Assembly: GCA_049324535.1 (NCBI GenBank)
Contig: JBMOOG010000009.1
Location: forward strand, 72,283-136,282
Source: JBMOOG01 sp049324535
GTDB taxonomy: Bacteria; Pseudomonadota; Alphaproteobacteria; Rhodobacterales; Rhodobacteraceae
DNA: 64,000 nucleotides
Direction of reading: 5' to 3'
Position numbers and translations under genes: made by a program
The notes under the pieces: model-generated
Told to the model about the DNA's origin: nothing
Databases searched by the model: none
Seen by the model: only the letters and a program-made list of their open reading frames with translations
Part shown: one piece after another, positions 26,600-36,154 of the stretch
How the letters are laid out: every line of letters starts with the position of its first letter
Numbering within the stretch: the first letter of the stretch is position 1

Positions 26600-28002
26600 G
26601 CGATATCCTGATTGTCGATGACGAACGCGACATCCGCGAACTGATCTCGGACATTCTCAGGGACGAGGGCTTCAGCACGCGGCTGGCGTCCAACTCGGAC
26701 GAATGCATGAGCGAGATCAACGCCGCCCCGCCGGCGCTGATGATCCTCGACATCTGGCTCAAGGACAGCCGGATGGACGGGATCGACATCCTCAAGACCG
26801 TCAAGCGTGACAACCCGGATGTGCCGATCATCATCATCTCGGGTCACGGCAACATCGAGATCGCCGTGGCCGCGATCAAGCAGGGCGCCTACGACTTCAT
26901 CGAGAAGCCCTTCAACATCGACCAGCTGTCGGTGGTGGTGGCGCGCGCGATGGAGACCTCGCGGCTGCGGCGCGAGAACGCGAGCCTGCGGCGGCGCGAC
27001 GTGACCTCGGCCGACATGGTGGGCAGTTCGGCGGCGCTGCGGACGCTGCGGGGGCAACTCGACAAGGTGACGAAGTCGAACGCCCGGGTCCTGCTGACCG
27101 GCCAGCCGGGCGCCGGCAAGGAGGTGGCCGCGCGCTACATCCACCAGCATTCCGCGCGCTCGGCCGGGCCGTTCGTGTCGGTGGCGTCTGCCTCGATCGA
27201 GCCCGAGCGGATGGAGGAGGTGCTCTTCGGACGCGAAGGCTCCGACCGCGGGGTCGAGAAGGGGCTTCTCGAACAGGCGCACGGCGGGGTGATCTATTTC
27301 GACGAGGTGGCCGACATGCCCCTCGGCACCCAGGGCAAGATCCTGCGGGTGCTGACCGAGCAGCAGTTCAGCCGGGTCGGCGGCTCGGACAAGGTGCGCG
27401 TCGATCTTCGGGTCATCTCGTCCACGACGCGCGACCTGAAGGCCGAGATCGCCGCCGGCCGGTTCCGCCAGGAGCTTTACGACCGGCTGAACGTGGTGCC
27501 GATCGCGGTGCCGTCGCTGGCCGAGCGGCGCGAGGACATCCCCGAGCTGTCGCGCCATTTCATCGAGATCTTCAACAAGACCCAGGGCCTGCCGCTGCGG
27601 TCGCTGAGCGAGGAGGCCGAGGCGCTGATGCAGACGCTGGAATGGCCGGGCAACATCCGCCAGCTTCGCAACCTGATCGAGCGCGTGCTGATCCTGGGCG
27701 ACGGGACCGGGCCGATCGAGACGCGCGAGCTGATCGGGCAGGGCGAGGAGACCAGCGAGGAGGGCCGCATCGCGCTGTCGGGCCAGCTGGCGACCCTGCC
27801 GCTACGCGAGGCGCGCGAGCTTTTCGAACGCGAATACCTGCTGACCCAGATCAACCGGTTCGGCGGGAACATCAGCCGGACCGCGGCCTTCGTCGGCATG
27901 GAGCGTTCGGCCCTGCATCGCAAGCTGAAGTCGCTGGGCGTGGTGACCACCGCCAAGGCGGGGGCGCGGATCGCCCACGTGGACGAGGAGGACGAGGCAT
28001 GA
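26596..28002 (+). CDS. ntrX: Response regulator NtrX
   Basis: A 468-residue regulator with receiver domain (phospho-acceptor Asp52 in LMILDIWLKDS), AAA+ domain (GQPGAGKEVAAR, VIYFDEVADMP) and C-terminal helix-turn-helix (FVGMERSALHRKLKSLGV). The sigma-54 loop is missing: where GAFTGA is expected the sequence reads FGREGSDRGVEKG. This is seen in other alphaproteobacterial NtrX proteins and suggests it does not act as a classical sigma-54 activator. The Walker A is also the degenerate GxPGAGKE form. Its stop overlaps a tiny ORF leading to trkA. Confidence 0.94.
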   Translation: MSDILIVDDERDIRELISDILRDEGFSTRLASNSDECMSEINAAPPALMILDIWLKDSRMDGIDILKTVKRDNPDVPIIIISGHGNIEIAVAAIKQGAYDFIEKPFNIDQLSVVVARAMETSRLRRENASLRRRDVTSADMVGSSAALRTLRGQLDKVTKSNARVLLTGQPGAGKEVAARYIHQHSARSAGPFVSVASASIEPERMEEVLFGREGSDRGVEKGLLEQAHGGVIYFDEVADMPLGTQGKILRVLTEQQFSRVGGSDKVRVDLRVISSTTRDLKAEIAAGRFRQELYDRLNVVPIAVPSLAERREDIPELSRHFIEIFNKTQGLPLRSLSEEAEALMQTLEWPGNIRQLRNLIERVLILGDGTGPIETRELIGQGEETSEEGRIALSGQLATLPLREARELFEREYLLTQINRFGGNISRTAAFVGMERSALHRKLKSLGVVTTAKAGARIAHVDEEDEA

Positions 28003-28067
28003 TGGCGCCGGGCAGGGGGATGATGGCGCGGGCCTTCGCCGCGCCGGTTGGGGGCGGGGCGCGATGA
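27999..28067 (+). CDS. 22-codon linking ORF between ntrX and trkA
   Basis: The ORF reads MMAPGRGMMARAFAAPVGGG then AR. Its ATG overlaps the ntrX stop as ATGA, and its stop overlaps the trkA ATG as ATGA, so ribosomes could pass from ntrX to trkA through it without a gap. No homolog is recognised. It may be a translational coupler, a small protein, or chance in GC-rich DNA. Confidence 0.35.
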   Translation: MMAPGRGMMARAFAAPVGGGAR

Positions 28068-29440
28068 AGGTCCTGATCTGCGGGGCGGGCCAGGTCGGCT
28101 GGCAGATCGCGCGCCATCTGGCGGGCGAGCGCAACAACGTGACCGTGGTCGACATGAACGCCGACCTCGTGCGGCGGGCGACCGAGGCGCTGGACGTGCA
28201 GGGCGTGGCCGGCTTTGCCGCCTATCCCGACGTCCTCGAGCGCGCGGGGGCGCGCGACGCCGACATGATCATCGCCGCCACCCATTCCGACGAGGTGAAC
28301 ATGGTCGTCTGCCAGGTCGCGCAGTCGGTCTTCGGCATCACCCGCAAGATCGCCCGCATCCGGGCGCAGACCTATCTCGACCCGGCCTATTCCGACCTCT
28401 TCTCCAGCGACCACCTGCCCATCGACGTCATCATCAGCCCCGAGCGCGAGGTCGCCGAGGCGGCGCTCCAGCGGCTGGCCGCGCCCTCGACCTTCGATGC
28501 GGAAAGCTTCATGGGGGGCAAGGTGCAGCTTCTGGGGGTGGCGCTCGACGAGGAATGCCCCGTCCTCAAGACGCCGCTGCGCCAGCTGAGCGACCTCTTC
28601 TCGACGCTGCGCGCCATCGTCGTCGGCGTGCGCCGCGACGGGCGGCTCTTCGCGCCGGACCCCGACGACCAGCTGTTCGCGGGCGACCAGATCTATGTGC
28701 TGAGCCATGTCGAGGACATGAACCGCACGCTCGAGATCTTCGGCAAGGCGACGCGCAAGCAGGAGCGGGTGGTGATCGTGGGCGCCGGCAACGTCGGGCT
28801 TGCGGTGGCGCAGGCGCTGGAACGGCGCACCGACCGGGTCCGCGCCAAGGTCATCGAACGCGACCGGGCACGGGCCGAGGCGGCGGCGGATTCGCTCGAG
28901 CGGACCATCGTCCTGAACGGCGACGGCATCGACATGGACATCCTGGCCGAGGCCAACATCGAACGGGCCGACGCGCTGCTGGCCCTGACCGACGACGACA
29001 AGACCAACATCCTGGTCGCCGTCCGGGCCAAGCAGGCCGGCTGCCGCATGGCGGTCGCGCTGATCAACGATCCGACGCTGGTGCCGCTGATGGGGGCGCT
29101 CGACATCGACGCCTACATCAACCCGCGGGCGACGACGGTGAGTTCGATCCTGCGCCACATCCGGCACGGGCGGGTGCGCGAGATCTACTCGATCGGCGAC
29201 GCCGAGGCCGAGGTGATCGAGGCGCAGGTCCTGTCCACCTCGCCCATCGCCGACCGCCCGATCCGCGACATCGAGTTCCCCGAGGGGGTGCTGGTCGGCA
29301 TGGTGATGAAGGGCGACCGCATCCTGAAACCCACCGGCGACCTCCGGGTGCAGGAAGGCGATACGGTGATCCTCTTCAGCCTTGCGGGCGACGTGCCCGA
29401 GGTCGAGCGCCTGCTGCAGGTCTCGATCGACTACTTCTAG
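28064..29440 (+). CDS. trkA: Trk potassium uptake protein TrkA
   Basis: A 458-residue peripheral membrane protein with two tandem RCK units. Each begins with an NAD-binding motif: ICGAGQVGWQIARHLAG at the start and VIVGAGNVGLAVAQAL near residue 240. Each is followed by a TrkA-C domain ending with acidic ligand-binding residues. It gates the TrkH channel in response to nucleotides. It directly precedes trkH and follows the ntr genes, an order common in alphaproteobacteria. Confidence 0.94.
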   Translation: MKVLICGAGQVGWQIARHLAGERNNVTVVDMNADLVRRATEALDVQGVAGFAAYPDVLERAGARDADMIIAATHSDEVNMVVCQVAQSVFGITRKIARIRAQTYLDPAYSDLFSSDHLPIDVIISPEREVAEAALQRLAAPSTFDAESFMGGKVQLLGVALDEECPVLKTPLRQLSDLFSTLRAIVVGVRRDGRLFAPDPDDQLFAGDQIYVLSHVEDMNRTLEIFGKATRKQERVVIVGAGNVGLAVAQALERRTDRVRAKVIERDRARAEAAADSLERTIVLNGDGIDMDILAEANIERADALLALTDDDKTNILVAVRAKQAGCRMAVALINDPTLVPLMGALDIDAYINPRATTVSSILRHIRHGRVREIYSIGDAEAEVIEAQVLSTSPIADRPIRDIEFPEGVLVGMVMKGDRILKPTGDLRVQEGDTVILFSLAGDVPEVERLLQVSIDYF

Positions 29441-29451
29441 GACGCGGGCCC

Positions 29452-30951
29452 GTGATCCGGCGCCTGTCCGAACTGCCGGTGCTCGTCCTGCTCCTCGGGC
29501 TGGGCGCGCTGGCGATGATCGTGCCCGCCGCCCATGCCGCCGCGCTGCGCGACTGGCCGGTGGCGCGCGCCTTCGGCTATTCGTCGCTCTTGTTCCTGAT
29601 CCTGACCTCGCTTCTCGCCATCGCCACGGCGGCCAACCGGCCGGGGAACGCCGCGCGCGGCCAGCTTCTGGCCATGGCGGCGGCCTTCGCGCTGCTTCCG
29701 CTGGCCCTGGCCGTGCCGTTCCGCGAGGCGACGCCCGGCACCAGCCTTGCGGCGGCCTGGTGGGAGATGGTCTCGGCCCTGACCACCACCGGCGCCACGC
29801 TCTTCGACCCCGACGCTCTGGTGCCCTCGGTGCATCTGTGGCGGGCGCTGGTGGGCTGGCTCGGCGGGCTCTTCACCCTTGTCGCCGCGATCGCGATCCT
29901 CGCACCGCTCAATCTCGGCGGCTTCGAAGTGCTCAGCCCCTCGAGCGCCCAAGGCGCGATGGCGGCCCGGCTGGCCGATCCCGTGGGGCGGATCGTGCGC
30001 GCGGCGGTGTCCGTCGCGCCGGTCTATGCGGGGCTGACGGCGGTGCTCTGGCTGGGGCTCATCATCGCGGGCGACGAGGCGCTGGTGGCGGCCTGCCATG
30101 CGATGTCCACCCTGTCCACCTCGGGCATCTCGCCGGTGGGCGGTCCCGATGTCGCGGCCTCGGGTGTGGCGGGGGAGGTTCTGGTGGCGATCTTCCTCGT
30201 GCCCTCGCTGTCGCGCCGCCTGTCGCCCGGAGGCCGCCGGGTGCGGCTGCGCGAGGGCGTTCTCGAGGATCATGAGCTGCGCCTCGGGGCGGCGATCCTT
30301 CTGTCGGTGTCGCTGATCCTGTTCCTGCGCCACTGGATCGCCGCCGCCGGAGCGGGCGAGGGCGAGGCGCCGAGGGCGCTGAGCGCGCTCTGGGGCGGCT
30401 TCTTCACCGCGCTGTCGTTCCTGACCACCACCGGCTTTCAGGCCGCGGGCTGGGATGCGGCGCGCAGCTGGTCGGGCCTCGGCAGCCCCGGCCTGATCCT
30501 CGTGGGGCTCGCGATCATCGGCGGCGGGATCGCCACGACCGCGGGGGGCGTGAAGCTTCTGCGGATGTATGCGCTCCTGCGCCACGGCGAGCGCGAACTG
30601 CAGAAGCTCGTGCATCCGAACTCGCTCGGCGGCGCGGGCAGCGACGCGCGCCGCCTGCGCCGCAGCGGAGCCCACATCGCGTCGGTGTCCTTCATGCTGT
30701 TCGCCATATCGATCGCGGTGGTGATCGGACTGCTGACCGCCGGCGGGACCGGGTTCGAGGAGGCGATCATCTTCGGGATCGGCGCGCTGTCGAACACCGG
30801 TCCCCTGGCCGGGCTTGCCGGGGACGTGCCGCTGGCCTGGTCGGGGCTCAGCGGCTTCGAGCAGGCGGTCCTTGCGGTGGCCATGGTGGTCGGGCGGCTC
30901 GAGACGCTGGCGGTGATCGCCCTGTTCAGCCCCGCGCTCTGGCGCGGCTGA
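29452..30951 (+). CDS. trkH: Trk potassium channel subunit TrkH
   Basis: A 499-residue membrane protein. Four selectivity-filter loops can be read: LTTTGATLF, LSTSGISPV, LTTTGFQAA and LSNTGPLAG, one per channel repeat. The start is GTG at 29452, 11 nt after the trkA stop. Together with TrkA it forms the low-affinity potassium uptake system; kup elsewhere in the window is a second system. Confidence 0.94.
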   Translation: MIRRLSELPVLVLLLGLGALAMIVPAAHAAALRDWPVARAFGYSSLLFLILTSLLAIATAANRPGNAARGQLLAMAAAFALLPLALAVPFREATPGTSLAAAWWEMVSALTTTGATLFDPDALVPSVHLWRALVGWLGGLFTLVAAIAILAPLNLGGFEVLSPSSAQGAMAARLADPVGRIVRAAVSVAPVYAGLTAVLWLGLIIAGDEALVAACHAMSTLSTSGISPVGGPDVAASGVAGEVLVAIFLVPSLSRRLSPGGRRVRLREGVLEDHELRLGAAILLSVSLILFLRHWIAAAGAGEGEAPRALSALWGGFFTALSFLTTTGFQAAGWDAARSWSGLGSPGLILVGLAIIGGGIATTAGGVKLLRMYALLRHGERELQKLVHPNSLGGAGSDARRLRRSGAHIASVSFMLFAISIAVVIGLLTAGGTGFEEAIIFGIGALSNTGPLAGLAGDVPLAWSGLSGFEQAVLAVAMVVGRLETLAVIALFSPALWRG

Positions 30952-31081
30952 CCGCGCAACATCCTATCATGCCGCGATTTTATCGCTGGCAAGCGCCCGG
31001 AATCTCGGCATACTCGGGTCAAGCTCCCGTGCAGCGACGAGGGGCAAGGTCAACCGTGCATCGGAACAGGGCAAAAACAAA

Positions 31082-31315
31082 ATGGCTGCCGACAAACAGA
31101 ATTTGCAGGATGCCTTTCTCAATCACGTCCGCAAGACCAAGGTTCCCGTCACCATTTTCCTCATAAACGGCGTCAAGCTTCAGGGTGTCATCACCTGGTT
31201 CGACAATTTCTGCGTGCTGCTGCGTCGCGACGGCCAGTCGCAGCTTGTCTACAAGCACGCGATCTCGACGATCATGCCGGGGGCGCCGATCTCGCTTTAC
31301 GAAGGCGAGGACTGA
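31082..31315 (+). CDS. hfq: RNA chaperone Hfq
   Basis: A 77-residue protein. The Sm1 motif lies in KVPVTIFLINGVKLQGVI and the Sm2 motif in VYKHAISTIMP, as in all Hfq proteins. It forms hexamers that pair small RNAs with mRNAs. The C-terminal tail is short, as in other alphaproteobacteria. It is followed by hflX, the usual pair. The 130 nt before it probably hold its own promoter. Confidence 0.97.
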   Translation: MAADKQNLQDAFLNHVRKTKVPVTIFLINGVKLQGVITWFDNFCVLLRRDGQSQLVYKHAISTIMPGAPISLYEGED

Positions 31316-31353
31316 CCACGTCCACTCTCTCCACGACGACCGCGGCCGAACCG

Positions 31354-32604
31354 ATGCGGGCCTGGGTCCTGCACCCGGACCTGCGCACCGCCGACGCGCG
31401 CCGCGCCCCGGAGCTCGCGCTGGAAGAGGCGGTGGCCCTTGCCGCCGCGCTGCCCGGGATCGTGGTCGTCGGGCAGGAGGTCGTGCGGCTGCCGCAGGTG
31501 CGGGCCGGTACGCTTCTGGGGTCGGGCAAGGTGGCCGAACTGAAGGCGCGATTCGCCGCCGAGCGGGTCGGGCTGGTGCTGGTGGACGGGCCGGTGAGCC
31601 CGGTCCAGCAGCGCAACCTCGAAAAGGAATGGGGGGTCAAGCTCCTCGACCGGACCGGGCTCATCCTCGAGATCTTCGCCGACCGGGCGCGGACGCGCGA
31701 GGGCGTGCTTCAGGTCGAACTGGCCGCCCTGTCTTACCAGCGCACCCGGCTGGTGCGCGCCTGGACCCACCTGGAACGCCAGCGCGGCGGCTTCGGCTTT
31801 GTCGGCGGGCCCGGTGAGACGCAGATCGAGGCCGACCGCCGCGCGATCGACGATCAGGTGGTGCGGCTCAAGCGCCAGCTGGCCAAGGTGGTCAAGACGC
31901 GGGAGCTGCACCGGGCCGCGCGGCGCAAGGTGCCGTTTCCGGTGGTGGCGCTGGTCGGCTACACCAACGCCGGCAAGTCCACGCTCTTCAACCGGATGAC
32001 CGGTGCCGAGGTTCTGGCCAAGGACATGCTCTTCGCCACGCTCGACCCCACGATGCGCGGGCTGGTGCTTCCCTCCGGCCGCAAGGTGATCCTGTCGGAC
32101 ACGGTGGGCTTCATCTCGGACCTGCCGCCGCAGCTGGTCGCCGCCTTCCGGGCGACGCTGGAAGAGGTGCTCGAAGCTGATCTCATCCTGCATGTCCGCG
32201 ACATCAGCCATCCCGAGACCGAAGAGCAGGCCGAGGACGTGGGCGCGATCCTCGAAAGCCTCGGCGTCGATCCGCAGGTGCCGCTGATCGAGGTCTGGAA
32301 CAAGATCGACCGTCTGTCGGGCGCGATGCGCGAGGCGTTGCTGGCGCGGGACGCCCGCACGCCGGGCGTGGTCGCGCTGAGCGCCGTCACCGGCGAGGGC
32401 GTGGACGCGCTTCTGGCCGCGATCGGCGCGGAACTCGACGAGCCGCGTAGCGAAGAGGAGCTGCTGCTGCCCTTCGCGGACGGACGCCGCCGGGCCTGGC
32501 TGCACGCGCAGGGCGTGGTGACGGGCGAAGTCGAGGAAGCGGACGGCTTCCGGCTGCACCTGCGCTGGACGGCGCGGCAGAGGGACGCCTTCGCCGCGCT
32601 CTAG
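31354..32604 (+). CDS. hflX: Ribosome-associated GTPase HflX
   Basis: A 416-residue GTPase. An N-terminal HflX domain (VRAGTLLGSGKVAEL, VDGPVSPVQQRNLEK) is followed by a coiled region with GPGETQIEADRR and the G domain: G1 VGYTNAGKSTLFNRM, G3 DTVGFI, G4 NKID. It binds and splits stalled ribosomes. ATG at 31354 leaves 38 nt after hfq. The family is cytoplasmic. Confidence 0.93.
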   Translation: MRAWVLHPDLRTADARRAPELALEEAVALAAALPGIVVVGQEVVRLPQVRAGTLLGSGKVAELKARFAAERVGLVLVDGPVSPVQQRNLEKEWGVKLLDRTGLILEIFADRARTREGVLQVELAALSYQRTRLVRAWTHLERQRGGFGFVGGPGETQIEADRRAIDDQVVRLKRQLAKVVKTRELHRAARRKVPFPVVALVGYTNAGKSTLFNRMTGAEVLAKDMLFATLDPTMRGLVLPSGRKVILSDTVGFISDLPPQLVAAFRATLEEVLEADLILHVRDISHPETEEQAEDVGAILESLGVDPQVPLIEVWNKIDRLSGAMREALLARDARTPGVVALSAVTGEGVDALLAAIGAELDEPRSEEELLLPFADGRRRAWLHAQGVVTGEVEEADGFRLHLRWTARQRDAFAAL

Positions 32605-32691
32605 GCGACGGGGCGTCGGCGCCCTGTTGTCGCAGCCCCTTGCCCGCCGCGGCGGCGCGCGTCAGGTAAGGGACGCGAGCGGGGCAGGCGA

Positions 32692-34353
32692 ATGGCGCGG
32701 CAGGACGATCCGGGCAGGGCAAGGCTGGCGGCGCTGGCGCAGGGCGCCGGCGGTGGTCCGGGCGCCTGGGCCGGCGTGGCCTCCGGCCTGATCTGGATCG
32801 GGCAGGCGGCGGCGGTGTCCGCGGCGGTGGGTGACCTCGCCGCGGACACGTCGCGGGTTCCGTGGGTCGGGATCGGGCTTTTCGTCCTTTTCGGCCTCGC
32901 GCGGGCGGGGCTCGACCTTCTGGCGCAGGCCTGGCTGGTGCGGGCGGCCGATCGCGCCGTTTCGGCGCTTCGGCGCGACCTCGTGGCGCTCGAGGCGGTC
33001 CGTTCCCCGCGCGACCCGATGCGCCCGGCCGCGGGCGCGCTGGCGGCGCTTCTGGCCGAGAAGGCGGCGTTGGTCGGTGCCTACCTCGTGCGCTACCGGC
33101 CGGCCATGCTGCGGGTGCGGATCCTGCCGCTCGTGCTCCTCGCGGTGGCCTTTCCGCTGTCCTGGGCGGTGGCGGTGATCCTTCTGGTGTCCGGGCCTCT
33201 CATCCCTGTCTTCATGGCGCTGGTCGGGTGGGCCGCGCGCGAGGCCAGCGAGCGCCAGATGGCCGAGGTCGGCTCGCTCAACGCGATTCTCCTGGAACGG
33301 CTGCGGGCGCTGACCGACATCCGGCTTCTGGCCGCGCCCGACCGGGTGGTGTTGGGCTTTGCCCGGCAGGCCGAAGACCTGCGTCTGCGCACCATGGCCG
33401 TGCTGCGCATCGCCTTCCTGTCCTCGGCGGTGCTGGAGCTGTTCTCCGCGATCGGCGTGGCCCTGGTCGCGGTCTATGTGGGGTTCACGCTTCTGGGCGC
33501 GATCACCTTCGGGGCCTGGGGCGGCCTCGGCATCGCCGAGGGCGTCTTCCTGATCCTGCTGGCCCCCGCCTTCTTCGAGCCGCTGCGGGATCTGGCCGCG
33601 GCCTGGCACGACAAGGCGGCGGCCGAGGCCGTTACCACCGAGCTGGCGGCGCTCGAGGCCGGGCGCGGGCCGCGGATCGCCGGGGACGGCGGTGCGGCCC
33701 CGCGGCTCGAGGGCCCGGCCACGGTGGCGTTCCGGGGCGTCGCGGCCGATGCGGGCGGCCGGCGCATCGCCTTCCCCGACTTCGACCTGCCGGCGGGCGG
33801 CACGCTGGCGCTGACCGGGGCGAGCGGAGCGGGCAAGTCGACCGCGCTCGCCCTGATCGCGGGGCTCGAGACCCCGGCGGAGGGGGCGATCCGGGTGGCG
33901 GGGCAGCCGCTCGGCCCGGCGACGGCGGACGGCTGGCGGGCGCGGATCGGGTGGCTGCCGCAGGCACCGCATTTCCTGGCCGCCAGCCTGCGGCGCAACC
34001 TCGCGCCGGGGCCGGTCCCGGCCGCCGAGATGGCCGAGGCGCTGCGCCTGGCGCAGGCCGGCGGCGTGGTGGCGCGCCTGCCGCGCGGGCTCGACGCCCG
34101 GCTGGGTGAAAGCGGGGCCGGGGTCTCGGGCGGCGAGGCGCGGCGGCTGCTTTTGGCGCGGGCCGCGCTGGGCCGGCCGGATCTGATCCTGGCCGACGAG
34201 CCGACGGCCGACCTCGACGACGAGACGGCCGAGGCGGTGGTCGAGGGGTTGCTGGCGCTTGTGGCCGGCGGCGCGGGCCTGATCGTGGCGACCCATGACG
34301 CAAGACTCGCGGCGCGCATGGATCAGCGGATCGTCATCGGGGGGGCGGGCTGA
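32692..34353 (+). CDS. cydD: Thiol reductant ABC exporter subunit CydD
   Basis: A 553-residue ABC half-transporter. Six transmembrane helices in the first 300 residues precede an ATPase domain with Walker A TGASGAGKST, signature VSGGEARR and Walker B LILADEPT. With CydC it exports glutathione/cysteine to the periplasm and is needed to assemble cytochrome bd. The stop overlaps the cydC ATG by one base. Confidence 0.92.
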   Translation: MARQDDPGRARLAALAQGAGGGPGAWAGVASGLIWIGQAAAVSAAVGDLAADTSRVPWVGIGLFVLFGLARAGLDLLAQAWLVRAADRAVSALRRDLVALEAVRSPRDPMRPAAGALAALLAEKAALVGAYLVRYRPAMLRVRILPLVLLAVAFPLSWAVAVILLVSGPLIPVFMALVGWAAREASERQMAEVGSLNAILLERLRALTDIRLLAAPDRVVLGFARQAEDLRLRTMAVLRIAFLSSAVLELFSAIGVALVAVYVGFTLLGAITFGAWGGLGIAEGVFLILLAPAFFEPLRDLAAAWHDKAAAEAVTTELAALEAGRGPRIAGDGGAAPRLEGPATVAFRGVAADAGGRRIAFPDFDLPAGGTLALTGASGAGKSTALALIAGLETPAEGAIRVAGQPLGPATADGWRARIGWLPQAPHFLAASLRRNLAPGPVPAAEMAEALRLAQAGGVVARLPRGLDARLGESGAGVSGGEARRLLLARAALGRPDLILADEPTADLDDETAEAVVEGLLALVAGGAGLIVATHDARLAARMDQRIVIGGAG

Positions 34354-36008
34354 TGCGGGCGCTGGGGGCGATCCTTGCCCTGATCTGGCGGGCCGAGCGG
34401 CGGGCGCTGTCCTACGGGATCGCGCTCTCGGCGGTGGTGCTGATGGCGGGCGCGGCGCTTCTGGGCCTGTCGGGCTGGTTCATCACCGCGACCGGGATCG
34501 CGGGCCTTCTGGGCATCGGCATCGATTTCGACGTGTTCCGCCCGTCCGCCGGGGTGCGGATGCTGGCTCTGGGCCGCACGGCGGCGCGCTACGGCGAGCG
34601 GCTGACCACCCATGACGCGGTGCTGCGGGCGCTGGCGGTGCTGCGCGGGGTGCTGCTGGCCCGTCTGCTGGCGCGGCCCTTCACCGCGCTTTCCCGGCTG
34701 CGGGGATCCGAGGCGCTGAACCGGCTGACCTCGGATGTCGATGCGCTGGACGGCGTGGCGCTGCGTCTGGCGATACCCCTGATCGCCGGGGCGATCACGC
34801 TGGCCGCGTCGCTGGCGGTGCTTAGCTGGCTGGTCGCCTGGCCGGTTGCGGCCTGGGCCACGGGGATGGTGGCGGCGGGGTCGGCCGGAGCCTTCGCCTG
34901 GCTCGCGCGAGCGGCGCGCCGGCCGTCGCGCCGGCAGGAGCGCGCGGCGCAGGCCCTGCGGATGCGCAGCATCGACCTGATGCGCGCCCAGCCCGACCTG
35001 GTGGTGACTGGCCGCCTGCACGCGCAGCGCGACGCGGTACTCATGGCCGAGGCGCGGCTGTCGCGGGCCAAGGCCGAGGCCGACCGTGCCGAGCGGCGCG
35101 CGGGGGCGGCGGTGACGGTTGCGGTGACGCTGGCGGCGGGCGGGGCGCTTGCCATCGGGTCGCTGCTGGCCGCCGCCGGCGCGATCGGGCCGGCGCAGGT
35201 CGCGCTTGGCTTCTTCGCCACCCTGGCGCTGGCCGAGACGACGGTGCCACTGCGCCGCGGCTTCGCCGAGCTTGGCCGGATGATCGACGCGGCGCGGCGG
35301 GTGGCGCCGCTCGCGGCGGAACCGCCCGCCGCCACCGCACCGGCCCACGCCCCGGCCCCCGTAGCGGGGGCGCCCGTGCTGGCGCTGGAGGGGCTGACCT
35401 TCCGGCCCGAGGGCGCCGAGGCGCCGATCGTCGCGGGCCTCGATCTGACCGTCGGCGCCGGCGAGGCCGTGGCGCTGACCGGGGCCAGCGGTGCGGGCAA
35501 GTCCACCGTCCTTGCGCTTGTGGCGGGGCTGATCCCGCCCACCGCCGGCGCGGTTCGGCTCTTCGGCCAGCCGCTTGCGCTCTGGCCCGAGGCGGAGCTG
35601 CGCGCGGCGGTCACGCTCCTGCCGCAGCGGTCCATCCTCATGCGCGGGTCCATCCGCGAGGCGCTCGACCTTGCCCGGCCGGGGCTGGACGACGCCGAGG
35701 CGCGGGCGGCGCTGGTGGCGGTGGCGCTGGACGCCGCGATCGACCGGATCGGCGGCCTTGCGGCGTCGCTCGGTGACGCCGGGTCGGGACTGTCGGGGGG
35801 CGAGGCGCGGCGGCTGGCGCTTGCGCGGGTGATCCTGCGCCGGCCGCGGCTTCTCCTTCTGGACGAGCCGACCGAGGGACTCGACGCGGAAACCGCACGG
35901 CGGGTACTCTCCGGGGTGCGGGCCTTCCTGCCCGAGGCGGCGATTCTCATCGCGTCGCACCGCGCGGCCGAACGGGCATTCTGCGACCGCCTGTGCTGGA
36001 TCGGCTGA
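34353..36008 (+). CDS. cydC: Thiol reductant ABC exporter subunit CydC
   Basis: A 551-residue ABC half-transporter. LLGLSGWFITATGIAGL near residue 30 is typical of CydC. The ATPase domain carries TGASGAGKST, LSGGEARRLALARV and LLLLDEPTEG. It forms the heterodimer with CydD and sits directly ahead of cydA. About 146 nt separate it from cydA, and that gap contains an FNR box. Confidence 0.92.
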   Translation: MRALGAILALIWRAERRALSYGIALSAVVLMAGAALLGLSGWFITATGIAGLLGIGIDFDVFRPSAGVRMLALGRTAARYGERLTTHDAVLRALAVLRGVLLARLLARPFTALSRLRGSEALNRLTSDVDALDGVALRLAIPLIAGAITLAASLAVLSWLVAWPVAAWATGMVAAGSAGAFAWLARAARRPSRRQERAAQALRMRSIDLMRAQPDLVVTGRLHAQRDAVLMAEARLSRAKAEADRAERRAGAAVTVAVTLAAGGALAIGSLLAAAGAIGPAQVALGFFATLALAETTVPLRRGFAELGRMIDAARRVAPLAAEPPAATAPAHAPAPVAGAPVLALEGLTFRPEGAEAPIVAGLDLTVGAGEAVALTGASGAGKSTVLALVAGLIPPTAGAVRLFGQPLALWPEAELRAAVTLLPQRSILMRGSIREALDLARPGLDDAEARAALVAVALDAAIDRIGGLAASLGDAGSGLSGGEARRLALARVILRRPRLLLLDEPTEGLDAETARRVLSGVRAFLPEAAILIASHRAAERAFCDRLCWIG

Positions 36009-36058
36009 GACGCCGGCGGCGCACTGCGACACCATGACCGGCTGGAACCGCATCCGGT

Positions 36059-36072
36059 TTGATCCAGATCAA
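36059..36072. promoter_or_regulatory. FNR/FnrL binding site upstream of cydA
   Basis: The sequence TTGATCCAGATCAA is a perfect inverted repeat and an exact match to the FNR consensus TTGAT-N4-ATCAA. It is centred about 89 nt before the cydA ATG in an AT-rich stretch. Possible -10 elements are TATATT at 36089-36094 and TATAAG at 36112-36117, so activation from either a class II-like or class I-like position is possible. It implies that cydABX has its own oxygen-responsive promoter, separate from cydDC. Confidence 0.85.
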
Positions 36073-36154
36073 ATGTACATTCACCAAATATATTAAAGAG
36101 CGTGCCAGTGTTATAAGATACCACGCCCATAGGGCGCACCAACGGAGACGAAAG

